Below, piece by piece: positions 27,096 to 35,403 of a DNA stretch of 64,000 nucleotides (its first letter is position 1; every line of letters starts with the position of its first letter). The DNA is taken from assembly GCA_964500965.1 (NCBI GenBank), contig CAZCQZ010000004.1:1-64000 (forward strand), given 5' to 3'. The position numbers and the translations under genes were made by a program. Source of the stretch: JAISGQ01 sp964500965 (GTDB lineage: Bacteria; Bacillota; Clostridia; Oscillospirales; Acutalibacteraceae). The notes beneath the pieces were generated by a model that was not told the DNA's origin, made no database searches, and saw only the letters and a program-made list of their open reading frames with translations.

Positions 27096-27977
27096 ATGAA
27101 CACTTTTGAGGGAATAATCATCAAAGGAATAGGCGGCTTCTACTATGTAGAAGTCGCCGAAACCGTATATGAATGTAAGGCAAGAGGGCTGTTCAGAAAG
27201 CAGAATATTACCCCCACAGTGGGAGACAGATGCAGAATCGAAGTGCCGGATAACGGCTTCGCCTCAATTGCGGAGATTTTGCCGAGAAATAATATTCTTG
27301 TGCGCCCTGCTCTTGCAAATCTCGATAAGCTGATAATCGTTGTCTCCGCGTGCAAGCCCAGACCCAATTATCTGATTATCGACCGCCTGACTTCTGCGGC
27401 GGTGGATAAGGGAATTAAGCCGATTATAGCCATAACAAAAACGGATTTGGCTTCGGCGGAGGAGCTAAGTCTGGTTTATGAAAAAGCGTGTATTGATACG
27501 GTGCGCATAGATTACGAAACAGGTGACGGCATAGAGCGCATCAGGGCTGAGCTTAAAGGCTGTGTAAGCGGATTTGCCGGAAATTCCGGTGTGGGAAAAT
27601 CCACGCTTATTAACGCCGTTGAGCCGGAGCTGAAGCTTGCAACCGGCGAAATCAGCGACAAGCTGGGCAGAGGGCGGCATACGACCAGAAGCGCGGAGCT
27701 TTTCAACCTCAGCTTCGGAGGCAAAATAGCCGATACGCCGGGCTTTGCCTCCTTTGACGGCGATTTCGGAGAGCCTATTGATAAGGATAATTTACAATTC
27801 TGCTTTCCGGAATTTGAGCCGTATATAGGTAAATGCAAATTTACGTCCTGCGCTCATCTTTGTGAGCGCGGCTGTGAGATAGTCGAAGCGGTCAATCGCG
27901 GAGATATAGCAAAGCAGAGGCACGAAAGCTATTGTGCCCTTTATCGTGAGGCAAAGGAAAGAAAGGAATGGAGCTGA
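27096..27977 (+). CDS. rsgA: Ribosome small-subunit GTPase RsgA
   Basis: RsgA (YloQ/CpgA) is a circularly permuted GTPase acting late in 30S assembly. The 293-residue product has an OB fold, then the permuted G motifs: TKTD, GNSGVGKST (about 167-175) and DTPGFASF, and a zinc knuckle CKFTSCAHLCERGC near 247-260. The start lies three bases after prkC without a strong ribosome binding site, suggesting coupling. In Bacillus rpe would come between rsgA and thiN; it is missing here. Confidence 0.96.
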   Translation: MNTFEGIIIKGIGGFYYVEVAETVYECKARGLFRKQNITPTVGDRCRIEVPDNGFASIAEILPRNNILVRPALANLDKLIIVVSACKPRPNYLIIDRLTSAAVDKGIKPIIAITKTDLASAEELSLVYEKACIDTVRIDYETGDGIERIRAELKGCVSGFAGNSGVGKSTLINAVEPELKLATGEISDKLGRGRHTTRSAELFNLSFGGKIADTPGFASFDGDFGEPIDKDNLQFCFPEFEPYIGKCKFTSCAHLCERGCEIVEAVNRGDIAKQRHESYCALYREAKERKEWS

Positions 27978-27981
27978 AAAA

Positions 27982-28644
27982 ATGGAGGTATGTGTTGTAG
28001 TATCCGCAGGCAGAATTGCCGACTACAGCTTCATAAGGGGCTTTATACCGGAAAACGCACCGGTAATTGCCGCAGACGCAGGCTTTTCGCATCTTTCCGA
28101 GCTGGGACTGGAAGCAATGGCTATAGTGGGCGATTTTGATTCACTGACGCCGGGAGAGGGCAGAGCCTACCCATGTGTGAGCTATCCGCCCGAAAAGGAC
28201 GATACGGATACACTGCTTGCGGTAAAGCTAGGCATTGAAAAAGGCTACGAGCAGTTTATCATGATTGGCGCACTGGGCGGAAGATTCGACCATGCCTTTG
28301 CCAATGTTACCGCTTTGTCTTATATGCATGAGCACGATGTAAACGGCATTATTATAGACGATGAATGCGCGGTATTCATGCTGGGCAGCGGAGAGTATTA
28401 TGAGCCTGATAAGGACGATATGCTCAGACCCTACGGCGATATGATTTCCGTGTTTCCATTCGGAGTAGAGTGTGCCACAGTCACACTTGAGGGAGTGAAA
28501 TATCCCCTTGATACCTATGAGCTTTCCGCGGATATGCCCCTCGGCATAAGCAATAGAATAACCGATGAGGAAAATTGCAAAATAACCGTTCATGCAGGAA
28601 AAGTTCTCATAATCAGGGCAAAAACAGACACACAAGCCGAGTAA
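27982..28644 (+). CDS. thiN: Thiamine pyrophosphokinase
   Basis: ThiN makes thiamine diphosphate from thiamine and ATP. The 220-residue product has the family motifs ADAGFSHL, GDFDSL and PPEKDDTDTLLAVK, plus a C-terminal thiamine-binding half with ALGGRFDHA. The ATG at 27982 is four bases after the rsgA stop. The order rsgA-thiN-spoVM matches Bacillus apart from the missing rpe. Confidence 0.94.
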   Translation: MEVCVVVSAGRIADYSFIRGFIPENAPVIAADAGFSHLSELGLEAMAIVGDFDSLTPGEGRAYPCVSYPPEKDDTDTLLAVKLGIEKGYEQFIMIGALGGRFDHAFANVTALSYMHEHDVNGIIIDDECAVFMLGSGEYYEPDKDDMLRPYGDMISVFPFGVECATVTLEGVKYPLDTYELSADMPLGISNRITDEENCKITVHAGKVLIIRAKTDTQAE

Positions 28645-28711
28645 ATGTAATAATATGTAGTGAACGGCAGATGAATCAAACATCAGCCCAAACTACATAG
28701 GAGGTCATGTT

Positions 28712-28792
28712 ATGAAAGTTGTTGTCTGGAAAAGTCCGAAATTTTTAGGCGGTATTCTCAGAGCATTTTTCGGTATCAAAAAGGTGAAATAG
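28712..28792 (+). CDS. spoVM: Stage V sporulation protein M (26 residues)
   Basis: This tiny gene encodes 26 residues, the same length as Bacillus SpoVM, an amphipathic helix that binds the convex forespore membrane and anchors SpoIVA. The core PKFLGGI (residues 9-15) and R17, A18 and G21 are at identical positions, including the essential Pro9. TAGGAGG precedes the ATG at ideal spacing. It follows thiN as in Bacillus, and is followed by a strong terminator, so it could be read both from the operon and from its own mother-cell promoter; I found no convincing one in the 67-base gap. Confidence 0.93.
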   Translation: MKVVVWKSPKFLGGILRAFFGIKKVK

Positions 28793-28807
28793 ATTTGTGC
28801 GGTGAAT

Positions 28808-28854
28808 AAAATGCGCAGACACGGGGTGGTAAAACCCCTGTGTCTGCGCATTTT
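28808..28854. terminator. Strong bidirectional terminator after spoVM
   Basis: A near-perfect stem of about 20 base pairs (AAAATGCGCAGACACGGGGT and complement) with a six-base loop, A-rich before and T-rich after, closes the long operon. Confidence 0.9.
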
Positions 28855-28973
28855 CAGTTCTATAAGCAAGTAGGAACAAACGAAAGTCTGCACTTATTTT
28901 CTTTTTATCCGTGCATATATCGGACAAAGTGCGAATATCCATTACACAGAAAACCGAAAAGGAGAGGAAACAA

Positions 28974-30506
28974 ATGGATTGCACTTTATTACGTGAAACG
29001 GTTTTGGTAAACGAAACAGTGTACGAAGGCTCAAGCGAGCAGCCGATAGATGCAGAGCTGACACTGCCGGACTACTGTTCCGACATCGGCAAAATTCTCA
29101 AATGCAGAGCAGTGCCGAAGGTAACGTCCCGTGTTCTGCGCGGTGACGGGCTTACAGTGGAGGGAATAACGAGGATAATCGTGCTGTATTCCGACGGAAA
29201 AAACGCCGCGCTTTGCTGCTATGAGCATGAAATCCCGTTTTCCGCAAATTACAAGCTGCGTGAAATACCACAGGGCGGAAAAGCAACTGCATGTCTGAAG
29301 CTTGAATACGTCAACTGTCGGGCTGTAAGCCAGAGAAAGCTTGATATTCACGGTGCATTTACCGTTAGCGCAAAGGTTACGGCAGGCACGGAAACGGAGA
29401 TAGTTTCAGGAGCAGAGGGCGCAGGGGTCAAGGTGCGATGTGAAAAATGTGAGCTGAGCAGTCTTGTCGGAATGGCGCAAAGCACTTTTACGGTGAGTGA
29501 TGCTTTGGAAATTTCCGATGACAAGGCGTCTATCGGAAGCATTATCAGAAACGACGCACAGGTGAGAATAACCGAATGCAAGGCGATAAGCAACAAGCTG
29601 GTCGTGAAAGGGGAAGCAACCCTTGAGCTTGTGTACTGCGGCGAATCCGGCGAGGGCGTGCAGCATATGAATTACACCCTTGATTTTAATGAGTTTATCG
29701 ACGTACCGGGGATTGACGACGGCTGTACATGGGATATATGCGCGGAATGTTCGGGCGTTGACATCGGACTTCGCACCGATTCAAACGGCGAATACAGGCG
29801 CATGAATGTGGATATTCACGTTTTTGCCGATGTTAAGGCGTACAGAGATGTTTTCGCAAGCATAGTAAGCGATGCCTATTCGGTTGATTACGAGGTAGAG
29901 GTTGAGCGCAGACAGGTGAGATTTACACGCTTTTGCGGTTGTATAAATGACAACGTAACAGCTCCGATGCTTATAGAAACCGGTGAAACCGTGTTTTCTG
30001 CTATTGACGACGTGAAATGCGAGGTTACAGACTGCAAAATTACAGCAGTCGAAAGCCGAGCCAATGTGAGAGGTACGGTTTTGGTAAGCATAATCGGCAG
30101 AGATGCCGAGGGCAAGTGCGCATACTGTGAAAAGCTCACGGAGTTTACAGCCGAGAGCGTAATGGGCTTTGAGGTCAAGTGTCCGGAATTTGACCGCCGC
30201 GTAACGGTTTCGGATTGCAGCTACGTAATCACCGGCAGCGGCAAGCCGGAGGTGCGGCTGAATCTCGGAATAAACGCGGCGGTATATGACGAGGTGATAA
30301 TTTCTGCAATATGCGCGGTAACGCCGGACGAGGAAAAACCGAAATCCTGCGGTGATGCGGCGGTTGTGATGTACTGCGCAGATGCTGGTGAGGAGCTTTG
30401 GGACATTGCAAGAGCGCATAATTCAAGCGTAGAAACGATAATGGAGGACAACGACCTGCAAAGCGAAATTTTAGAGCACAATACAAGACTGCTCATTTCA
30501 ATATAA
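28974..30506 (+). CDS. sipL: SipL-like spore coat morphogenetic protein (DUF3794 and LysM)
   Basis: The 510-residue protein has three DUF3794-type beta-rich repeats (around residues 30-140, 190-290 and 340-430) and a C-terminal LysM domain (EELWDIARAHNSSVETIMED, about 465-510). In Clostridioides difficile SipL binds SpoIVA through its LysM domain and is needed to assemble the coat around the forespore. Here spoIVA is the next gene, 20 bases away, which strongly supports this name. The ATG at 28974 follows AAAAGGAGAGG. A possible sigma-E-like promoter is TTATT (28894) with CATATATC (28914-28921), but the match is weak. Confidence 0.88.
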   Translation: MDCTLLRETVLVNETVYEGSSEQPIDAELTLPDYCSDIGKILKCRAVPKVTSRVLRGDGLTVEGITRIIVLYSDGKNAALCCYEHEIPFSANYKLREIPQGGKATACLKLEYVNCRAVSQRKLDIHGAFTVSAKVTAGTETEIVSGAEGAGVKVRCEKCELSSLVGMAQSTFTVSDALEISDDKASIGSIIRNDAQVRITECKAISNKLVVKGEATLELVYCGESGEGVQHMNYTLDFNEFIDVPGIDDGCTWDICAECSGVDIGLRTDSNGEYRRMNVDIHVFADVKAYRDVFASIVSDAYSVDYEVEVERRQVRFTRFCGCINDNVTAPMLIETGETVFSAIDDVKCEVTDCKITAVESRANVRGTVLVSIIGRDAEGKCAYCEKLTEFTAESVMGFEVKCPEFDRRVTVSDCSYVITGSGKPEVRLNLGINAAVYDEVIISAICAVTPDEEKPKSCGDAAVVMYCADAGEELWDIARAHNSSVETIMEDNDLQSEILEHNTRLLISI

Positions 30507-30526
30507 AGCGGAGAGGAGAGAGACAA

Positions 30527-32005
30527 ATGGACAACATGCGAATTTACAGAGATATAGCCATGCGCACAGGCGGCGATATTTACATCGGCGTTGTAGGCCC
30601 TGTGAGAACGGGAAAATCAACGCTTATAAAGAGATTCATGGATACCCTTGTCATACCCAATATCGACAGCAAGTACAGCGCGGAACGCGCCATTGACGAG
30701 CTTCCGCAGTCTGCCGCCGGCAGGACAATAATGACCACCGAGCCGAAGTTTATACCGGAGGAAGCGGTTGAAGTCAATGTTGACGATGTAGCTTCCTTTC
30801 GCGTTCGTATGATAGACTGCGTGGGCTACATAGTGCCCAGCGCACTGGGGTATATTGAAGAAAACGCTCCGCGAATGGTAAAAACTCCGTGGTTTGAGGA
30901 GGAAGTACCCTTTAATCTTGCCGCGGAGGTCGGCACGAAAAAGGTAATAACCGACCATTCCACCATAGGGCTTGTGGTTACAACGGACGGCAGTATCACA
31001 GACATTCCCAGAGAGGAATACGAAGAAGCCGAGGAAAGGGTAATAAACGAGCTGAGCGAGATTGGCAAGCCCTTTGCGGTGCTGCTCAACTGCACCGACC
31101 CGACCGGCGATAACGCGCAGACAATCGCAAAGGCGCTGAGAGAAAAGTACGGTGTGCCTGTAATCGCGGTGAATTGTCAGAGCATAACCGAGCAGGAAAT
31201 ACGCAATATTCTTGCGACAATTCTTATGGAATTTCCGGTGAAATCCGTGGCGATAAATCTTCCGCGCTGGCTGTGTGCGCTGGAAAAAGGACACTGGCTG
31301 AAAAGCGAGGTGTTTTCGGCGGTCAGAAGCAGCACAGGAGAAGCGGAAAAGATAAGCGAAGTTGAAAGTATCTGCACCGCTTTGTCGGAATGTCGGCATA
31401 TCGTCAGCGTAAAGGTTGCCGGAATCGAGCTCGGCTCAGGCAAAATCAAGCTTGATGTCACGATAACTCCCAACCTGTTTTATAAGATACTGGGAGAAAA
31501 CACGGGGCTTGAAATTGAAGACGAGGCAGGTCTGCTTCGTTCCATGCTTGAGCTTGCGGAAATAAAGCGCAAGTACGATAAGGTGGCGTCCGCCCTTGCG
31601 CAGGTTGAGGAAACAGGCTACGGCATAGTTATGCCGACCCTTGACGAGCTGAGCCTTGAAGAACCCGAAATGATGAGGCAGGGCGGCAAATACGGTGTCC
31701 GTCTGAAAGCCTCCGCACCGTCAATTCACATGATGAAAGCGAATATCACCACCGAGGTTGCACCGATAGTGGGCAGTGAAAAGCAGTCGGAGGACCTTGT
31801 GCGTTACCTGCTTAACGAGTTTGAGGAAGAACCGTCCAGCATATGGGATTCAAATATGTTCGGCAAATCTCTCCACGAGCTTGTTAACGAGGGCTTGCAC
31901 AACAAGCTGAGCCGTATGCCTCAGGACGCAAGGGCAAAATTCCAGGAGACAATCGAAAGGGTTATCAACGAGGGCTGCAACGGCTTGATTTGCATTATTC
32001 TTTAA
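30527..32005 (+). CDS. spoIVA: Stage IV sporulation protein A
   Basis: SpoIVA is the ATPase that polymerises into the basement layer of the spore coat. The 492-residue product has the usual length, Walker A GPVRTGKST (residues 24-32), the DCVGYIVPSALGY segment after the Walker B region, and a conserved C-terminal tail ending in NEGCNGLICIIL, which contacts SpoVM in Bacillus. GGAGAGGAGAG precedes the ATG. It forms an operon with sipL and ends in a terminator. Confidence 0.97.
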   Translation: MDNMRIYRDIAMRTGGDIYIGVVGPVRTGKSTLIKRFMDTLVIPNIDSKYSAERAIDELPQSAAGRTIMTTEPKFIPEEAVEVNVDDVASFRVRMIDCVGYIVPSALGYIEENAPRMVKTPWFEEEVPFNLAAEVGTKKVITDHSTIGLVVTTDGSITDIPREEYEEAEERVINELSEIGKPFAVLLNCTDPTGDNAQTIAKALREKYGVPVIAVNCQSITEQEIRNILATILMEFPVKSVAINLPRWLCALEKGHWLKSEVFSAVRSSTGEAEKISEVESICTALSECRHIVSVKVAGIELGSGKIKLDVTITPNLFYKILGENTGLEIEDEAGLLRSMLELAEIKRKYDKVASALAQVEETGYGIVMPTLDELSLEEPEMMRQGGKYGVRLKASAPSIHMMKANITTEVAPIVGSEKQSEDLVRYLLNEFEEEPSSIWDSNMFGKSLHELVNEGLHNKLSRMPQDARAKFQETIERVINEGCNGLICIIL

Positions 32006-32017
32006 GCTGTGAAAAGT

Positions 32018-32051
32018 GGGACTGCAAAAAACTTTCGTTTTTTACAGTCCC
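32018..32051. terminator. Terminator after spoIVA
   Basis: Arms GGGACTGCAAAAAA and complement (one mismatch) with a CTTTCG loop. It belongs to the dispersed hairpin family described in the findings and lies between convergent genes. Confidence 0.85.
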
Positions 32052-32073
32052 TAAACATTTCGGGTAAAAATCG

Positions 32074-32520
32074 TTATTCGCCGCAGTAGGTCAGCTCAAT
32101 GCCGCTTCCGGCGTGGTAGTTAAGCGTGTCATTGCCTGTTGCGTCAAATATTACAGTGCCGCTGCCGTTAGCGATAATATTTGCACCGTCAACCGAGTAG
32201 CTTTGAATATCTCCGTTTATTTCGTAGGTGCTGTCGGAATTAAGCTTCAAAGTGATTTCACTTCTGCCTGTTTCCACCGCCTGACCTAAATCATCGTCCC
32301 AGTCATATGTAATTGCATAGCCCTTGTATGTTCCGAAGTGCATGGTGTATTCACCCAGCGTAAAGGACGCAGTGTCGGAATTTTCAATACCACTCTGGCT
32401 ATCAACATTTTTTCCGTTTCCAATGCTGTTCAGGGCAATGTTATAAGTTGTAATGCCGACAGCCACACAAAGCAGTATTGCCGCAACACAGATAATAACG
32501 ATAGTTTTGTTGATTTTCAC
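32074..32520 (-). CDS. Membrane-anchored small protein, unknown
   Basis: The 148-residue product has an N-terminal hydrophobic helix (about 7-28) acting as a signal anchor and a beta-rich outer part with repeated short motifs (GEYTMHFGTYKGY, STYEINGD). Two of its three cysteines lie in the anchor helix and one near the C-terminus. The start is GTG at 32520 with AAAAGGAG upstream. It lies downstream of the sigma/anti-sigma pair and may be a target or a third member of that unit, although a hairpin lies between. Family not recognised. Confidence 0.65.
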   Translation of the reverse strand: MKINKTIVIICVAAILLCVAVGITTYNIALNSIGNGKNVDSQSGIENSDTASFTLGEYTMHFGTYKGYAITYDWDDDLGQAVETGRSEITLKLNSDSTYEINGDIQSYSVDGANIIANGSGTVIFDATGNDTLNYHAGSGIELTYCGE

Positions 32521-32572
32521 GGTTAATATACTCCTTTTATTTATATTGTTTTACTTCTCAATAATAACACAG

Positions 32573-32613
32573 CGTGACGAAAGCCGCAATATTATTTTGC
32601 GATTTTCGTCACG
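32573..32613. other. Intergenic hairpin
   Basis: CGTGACGAAA pairs with TTTTCGTCACG, with a second inner GCAA/TTGC pairing. The T run is on the plus strand, so it is not a typical terminator for the minus-strand genes around it. Confidence 0.5.
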
Positions 32614-32623
32614 ATTTTTATGC

Positions 32624-33313
32624 TCAATTACTTACCAGACAGGTTATTATTTCCTCCAGCTCTGCCTGTGTGATGCTTTTTGCTTCAATATCATAGTAAA
32701 TATTCTCGTGTGAGAAGTATGTCATGTAAGAGCCTTGATAACCGTAAACAGTAACATATACGCCGTTGACTTCGGATTGCCTGGGACTGTCGCATTCGAC
32801 AAAACAATCTCTCAAAGGCTTTTCGCCGTAGCAGATTGCAATTCTGATGTCACCGCCGTTTTGTGTTTGATATTCAAATACATAATCGTGAGGAACGTAT
32901 TCCGTTTTTGCGTTATCTGCCGGAACGTCCATGGAATAAAAGGAGGAAATTGCGAAGCTAATCGGCATTTTTGCGGTAAAATTATCGTAGCCGAATCCTG
33001 TGTCGGCTTCAAAATTTTTGAGCATCGTTTCCTTATCGGGGTCGGAAAGGGTATCGTAGTAAGAAAGTTGTGCGTCCATATCTGCGGTTGCAATGCCGTT
33101 GACTTCGTTTACGACAATCGAAGCTGTATTCTCAGGCTGCGCTGTCCCACCGAATTTTGCACACAGTATTCCTACAAGTGCAAGACAAAGGCAGGCAGCG
33201 GCAATTGCCGGTTTAATCCATACCGCTTTGTGTTTTTTGCCGTAGTTAGCGGCTTCTTCAACATGGCGTGTGCTGATTTTGCCTACAGCCTCGGAAATAG
33301 TTTGCCTAGTCAT
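32624..33313 (-). CDS. Probable membrane anti-sigma factor
   Basis: The 229-residue protein has a cytoplasmic N-terminus of about 32 residues (TRQTISEAVGKISTRHVEEA), one transmembrane helix (about 33-52) and an outer domain of 175 residues. Its start overlaps the end of an ECF sigma factor gene by eight bases. This topology and coupling are typical of anti-sigma factors that hold the sigma factor at the membrane. The sequence itself shows no zinc anti-sigma motif (HxxxCxxC), so it would be a different type. The outer part is unrecognised. Confidence 0.65.
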   Translation of the reverse strand: MTRQTISEAVGKISTRHVEEAANYGKKHKAVWIKPAIAAACLCLALVGILCAKFGGTAQPENTASIVVNEVNGIATADMDAQLSYYDTLSDPDKETMLKNFEADTGFGYDNFTAKMPISFAISSFYSMDVPADNAKTEYVPHDYVFEYQTQNGGDIRIAICYGEKPLRDCFVECDSPRQSEVNGVYVTVYGYQGSYMTYFSHENIYYDIEAKSITQAELEEIITCLVSN

Positions 33314-33869
33314 AATTCATAACCTCTTTCTTTAGATGTGCCTTCAGCTTATCACGTGTCCGTGAAAGGCGAACCGATACATTGTGATTGTTAGTCTGAA
33401 ACATTTTCGCGATGTCGGAAATACTGTCCGAATACCAGTAACGGCGTACAAACATGATACGATTGTCCTTATCCAGCGTGTCGAGAAAACGGTCTATTTG
33501 CCGCGACAATTCGTCTGCGGTGATTTCCCGCTCCACGGTGTCGGGAGAGGCAAGACAGCTTTCCAACTCGTCCAGAGCCACATCATAGTGGCTGTTGCGC
33601 TTGGCGGAAGTGTTGGCGTGATATTTCGCGATAGAGATATTTCGGACAATGCGAAATATATACGTCTGCAACGGGTTTGGATTTTGCGGCGGCATAGTGT
33701 TCCATGCCGCAAGGTATGCATCGTTGACGCATTCCTCCGCATCAAGGTCATTTTTCAAAATGTTCCTTGCAATTCGATTGCAGACAGCTCCGTATTTTGC
33801 CGATAGCTCCGCGATTGCCTGTTCCGCGCGTGCAAAGAATAATTCAATGATTTTGCTGTCCTCTGACAA
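33306..33869 (-). CDS. ECF-family RNA polymerase sigma factor
   Basis: The 187-residue protein has sigma region 2 (DAEECVNDAYLAAWNTMPP, RIVRNISIAKY) and region 4 with a helix-turn-helix (SDSISDIAKMFQTNNHNVSVRLSRTRDKLKAHL). It directs transcription of a small stress or envelope regulon. The start is TTG at 33869 with AAAGGAGG eight bases upstream; no ATG fits better. The next gene, an apparent anti-sigma factor, overlaps its end. Confidence 0.88.
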   Translation of the reverse strand: MSEDSKIIELFFARAEQAIAELSAKYGAVCNRIARNILKNDLDAEECVNDAYLAAWNTMPPQNPNPLQTYIFRIVRNISIAKYHANTSAKRNSHYDVALDELESCLASPDTVEREITADELSRQIDRFLDTLDKDNRIMFVRRYWYSDSISDIAKMFQTNNHNVSVRLSRTRDKLKAHLKKEVMNYD

Positions 33870-33947
33870 GGTATCAACCTCCTTTCACCTATGTACTATG
33901 GATTTGCTCCGAAATATCACATCTAAAGAAAAAATTCCGAGACAATA

Positions 33948-34496
33948 TTAAATTTTTCTGTATTCACCGGCGTTGCGACTCAGCAGTTTTTCGCCTATCA
34001 TATCACGTCGGATAGTGCAGTAATCATCGTGAAACCGCATAATGATTTCGTTGACCTCACGTTCGCTGTACAATTGCCCGAATTCAAAAGCTTCCGCGAT
34101 TTTTTCAAGAACAATGCGCTCTTTTTTGCGTTGAGTGGGTATAGCTTTCAGCCTGCCGTATTCAAAAAAGCTGTCAATAACTTTCTGGCGGTATTTTTCG
34201 TCACGTTCCGCCTGAAGCTCCGCTTCATCGGATTTTTCGCTGACAATTTCAAGCATGGTCGTTTCGAGAAGCTCTCTGCAAAGGGAATACATCATATAAT
34301 ACTGGCTTTTGTAGGACGTCACCAGTCCTGCCTCCGTCAGCTTTTTCAGATGAAAGGACACTGTCGGCGCGGTTATTCCCAACCGTTCGGCCAGTCTTTC
34401 AACATACATATCCTCAATTGCAAGTGATTTTAAAATTTGCAGACGTGATTTGTCCGCAAGGCATTTGAACAGCTTTATAGCATCTGATTCTGTCAT
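33948..34496 (-). CDS. ArsR-type regulator with C-terminal DUF2087 domain
   Basis: The 182-residue protein has an N-terminal winged helix (CLADKSRLQILKSLAIEDMYVERLAERLGITAPTVSFHLKKLTEAGLV) of the ArsR family and a C-terminal segment (RKKERIVLEKIAEAF to LLSRNAGEYRKI) that fits DUF2087. There is no obvious metal-binding cysteine pair in the recognition helix, so the signal may not be a metal. It overlaps the upstream small gene by four bases (ATGA), so the two are translated together. Confidence 0.85.
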   Translation of the reverse strand: MTESDAIKLFKCLADKSRLQILKSLAIEDMYVERLAERLGITAPTVSFHLKKLTEAGLVTSYKSQYYMMYSLCRELLETTMLEIVSEKSDEAELQAERDEKYRQKVIDSFFEYGRLKAIPTQRKKERIVLEKIAEAFEFGQLYSEREVNEIIMRFHDDYCTIRRDMIGEKLLSRNAGEYRKI

Positions 34497-34858
34497 TGCA
34501 ATTCCTCCGATATTTTTGTGAACTCGGCTTTGATGTCCTCTATCACTTCAAGCTTAACGCTTTCAATGCGAAGCTTCTCGACATCATCGTGGGCAAGAGC
34601 CTTTTCGTAAGACGCGTGCCAGTTAGCCGGAATCTGTTCAAGCCTTTTGAGGAAAAAGTCCTTAACCGCCGAAAAATCCTCGTCGCAGTTATTCTTTGCC
34701 ACGCACAGCACGGTTTTGAATATATCATATATATTCGCCTTGATTTTCTCAAAATTTGCTTCATCGGCTCTTTCGTCGGAAATGAGTTGATTCCTTTTTT
34801 CTTCACATTCTGCAATGCGGCTTTCAAGCCGACTTGCCATATTGTCGATTCTTGTCAA
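34493..34858 (-). CDS. Small helical protein coupled to the ArsR/DUF2087 regulator
   Basis: The 121-residue, highly charged protein is predicted to be nearly all helical, with coiled-coil potential at the N-terminus (ASRLESRIAECEEKRNQL). It has no signal or membrane segment. The start is TTG at 34858 with AGAGGT eight bases upstream; the ATG at 34840 has no ribosome binding site. Its stop overlaps the regulator start. The function is unknown, but coupling suggests that the two proteins act together. Confidence 0.65.
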   Translation of the reverse strand: MTRIDNMASRLESRIAECEEKRNQLISDERADEANFEKIKANIYDIFKTVLCVAKNNCDEDFSAVKDFFLKRLEQIPANWHASYEKALAHDDVEKLRIESVKLEVIEDIKAEFTKISEELQ

Positions 34859-34971
34859 TTTACATTACCTCTATTCATTATATTGGATTGCCACCACTCA
34901 ATCTGTTTTTATTTATATCAAATCAAATTCTGCTTGTCAAGATTTATTTGGATGATTATAAAAATAAAATT

Positions 34972-35047
34972 GTGTATCACAGCTACTTGACAAAGCATAG
35001 TAGCTGTGATACACTACAATCAAGCTACTAAGCAAAACAAAGTAGTT
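34972..35047 (+). promoter_or_regulatory. padR promoter with two tandem dyad operators
   Basis: A perfect dyad with 16-base arms and 11-base centre (34972-35014) spans TTGACA (34987-34992) and TACACT (35010-35015; 17-base spacer). A second dyad AGCTACT-N11-AGTAGTT (35023-35047) follows. Both share the core AGCTACT-N11-AGTAG and are the likely autoregulatory site of the PadR protein encoded next. Confidence 0.75.
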
Positions 35048-35064
35048 GGGGGAAGGATGAAGAC

Positions 35065-35388
35065 ATGGAGGATACTCAACTGTTAAAGGGAGTGCTTGAG
35101 GGGTGCGTGCTGGAAATAATCGCAGAGGGTGAAACCTACGGCTATGAAATATTGGGCAAGCTCGAAAACGCAGGGTTTGACGGATTGGGAGAGGGCACAC
35201 TGTACCCCATAATCACCCGTCTTGACAAAAACGGCTTTATTTCCTGTCGCAAAGCAAGCTCCCCGTTAGGACCAATTCGCAAATACTATACGATAACCGA
35301 TGCAGGAAGTGCCTATCTTGAAGAATTTAAGCAAAGCTACAGACGAGTGACGAAGAATGCATTCAAAATTCTGTTTTATGAAGAATAA
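35065..35388 (+). CDS. PadR family transcriptional regulator
   Basis: The 107-residue protein is a short PadR winged-helix regulator (LLKGVLEGCVLEIIAEGETYGYEI, LGEGTLYPIITRLDKNGFI, RKYYTITDAG). Such proteins repress their own operon and often respond to drugs, phenolics or envelope stress. GGAAGGATG lies before the ATG. The dyads directly upstream and the membrane protein downstream indicate a self-contained sensor unit. Confidence 0.92.
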   Translation: MEDTQLLKGVLEGCVLEIIAEGETYGYEILGKLENAGFDGLGEGTLYPIITRLDKNGFISCRKASSPLGPIRKYYTITDAGSAYLEEFKQSYRRVTKNAFKILFYEE

Positions 35389-35403
35389 AAGGAGAGTGTT
35401 ATA

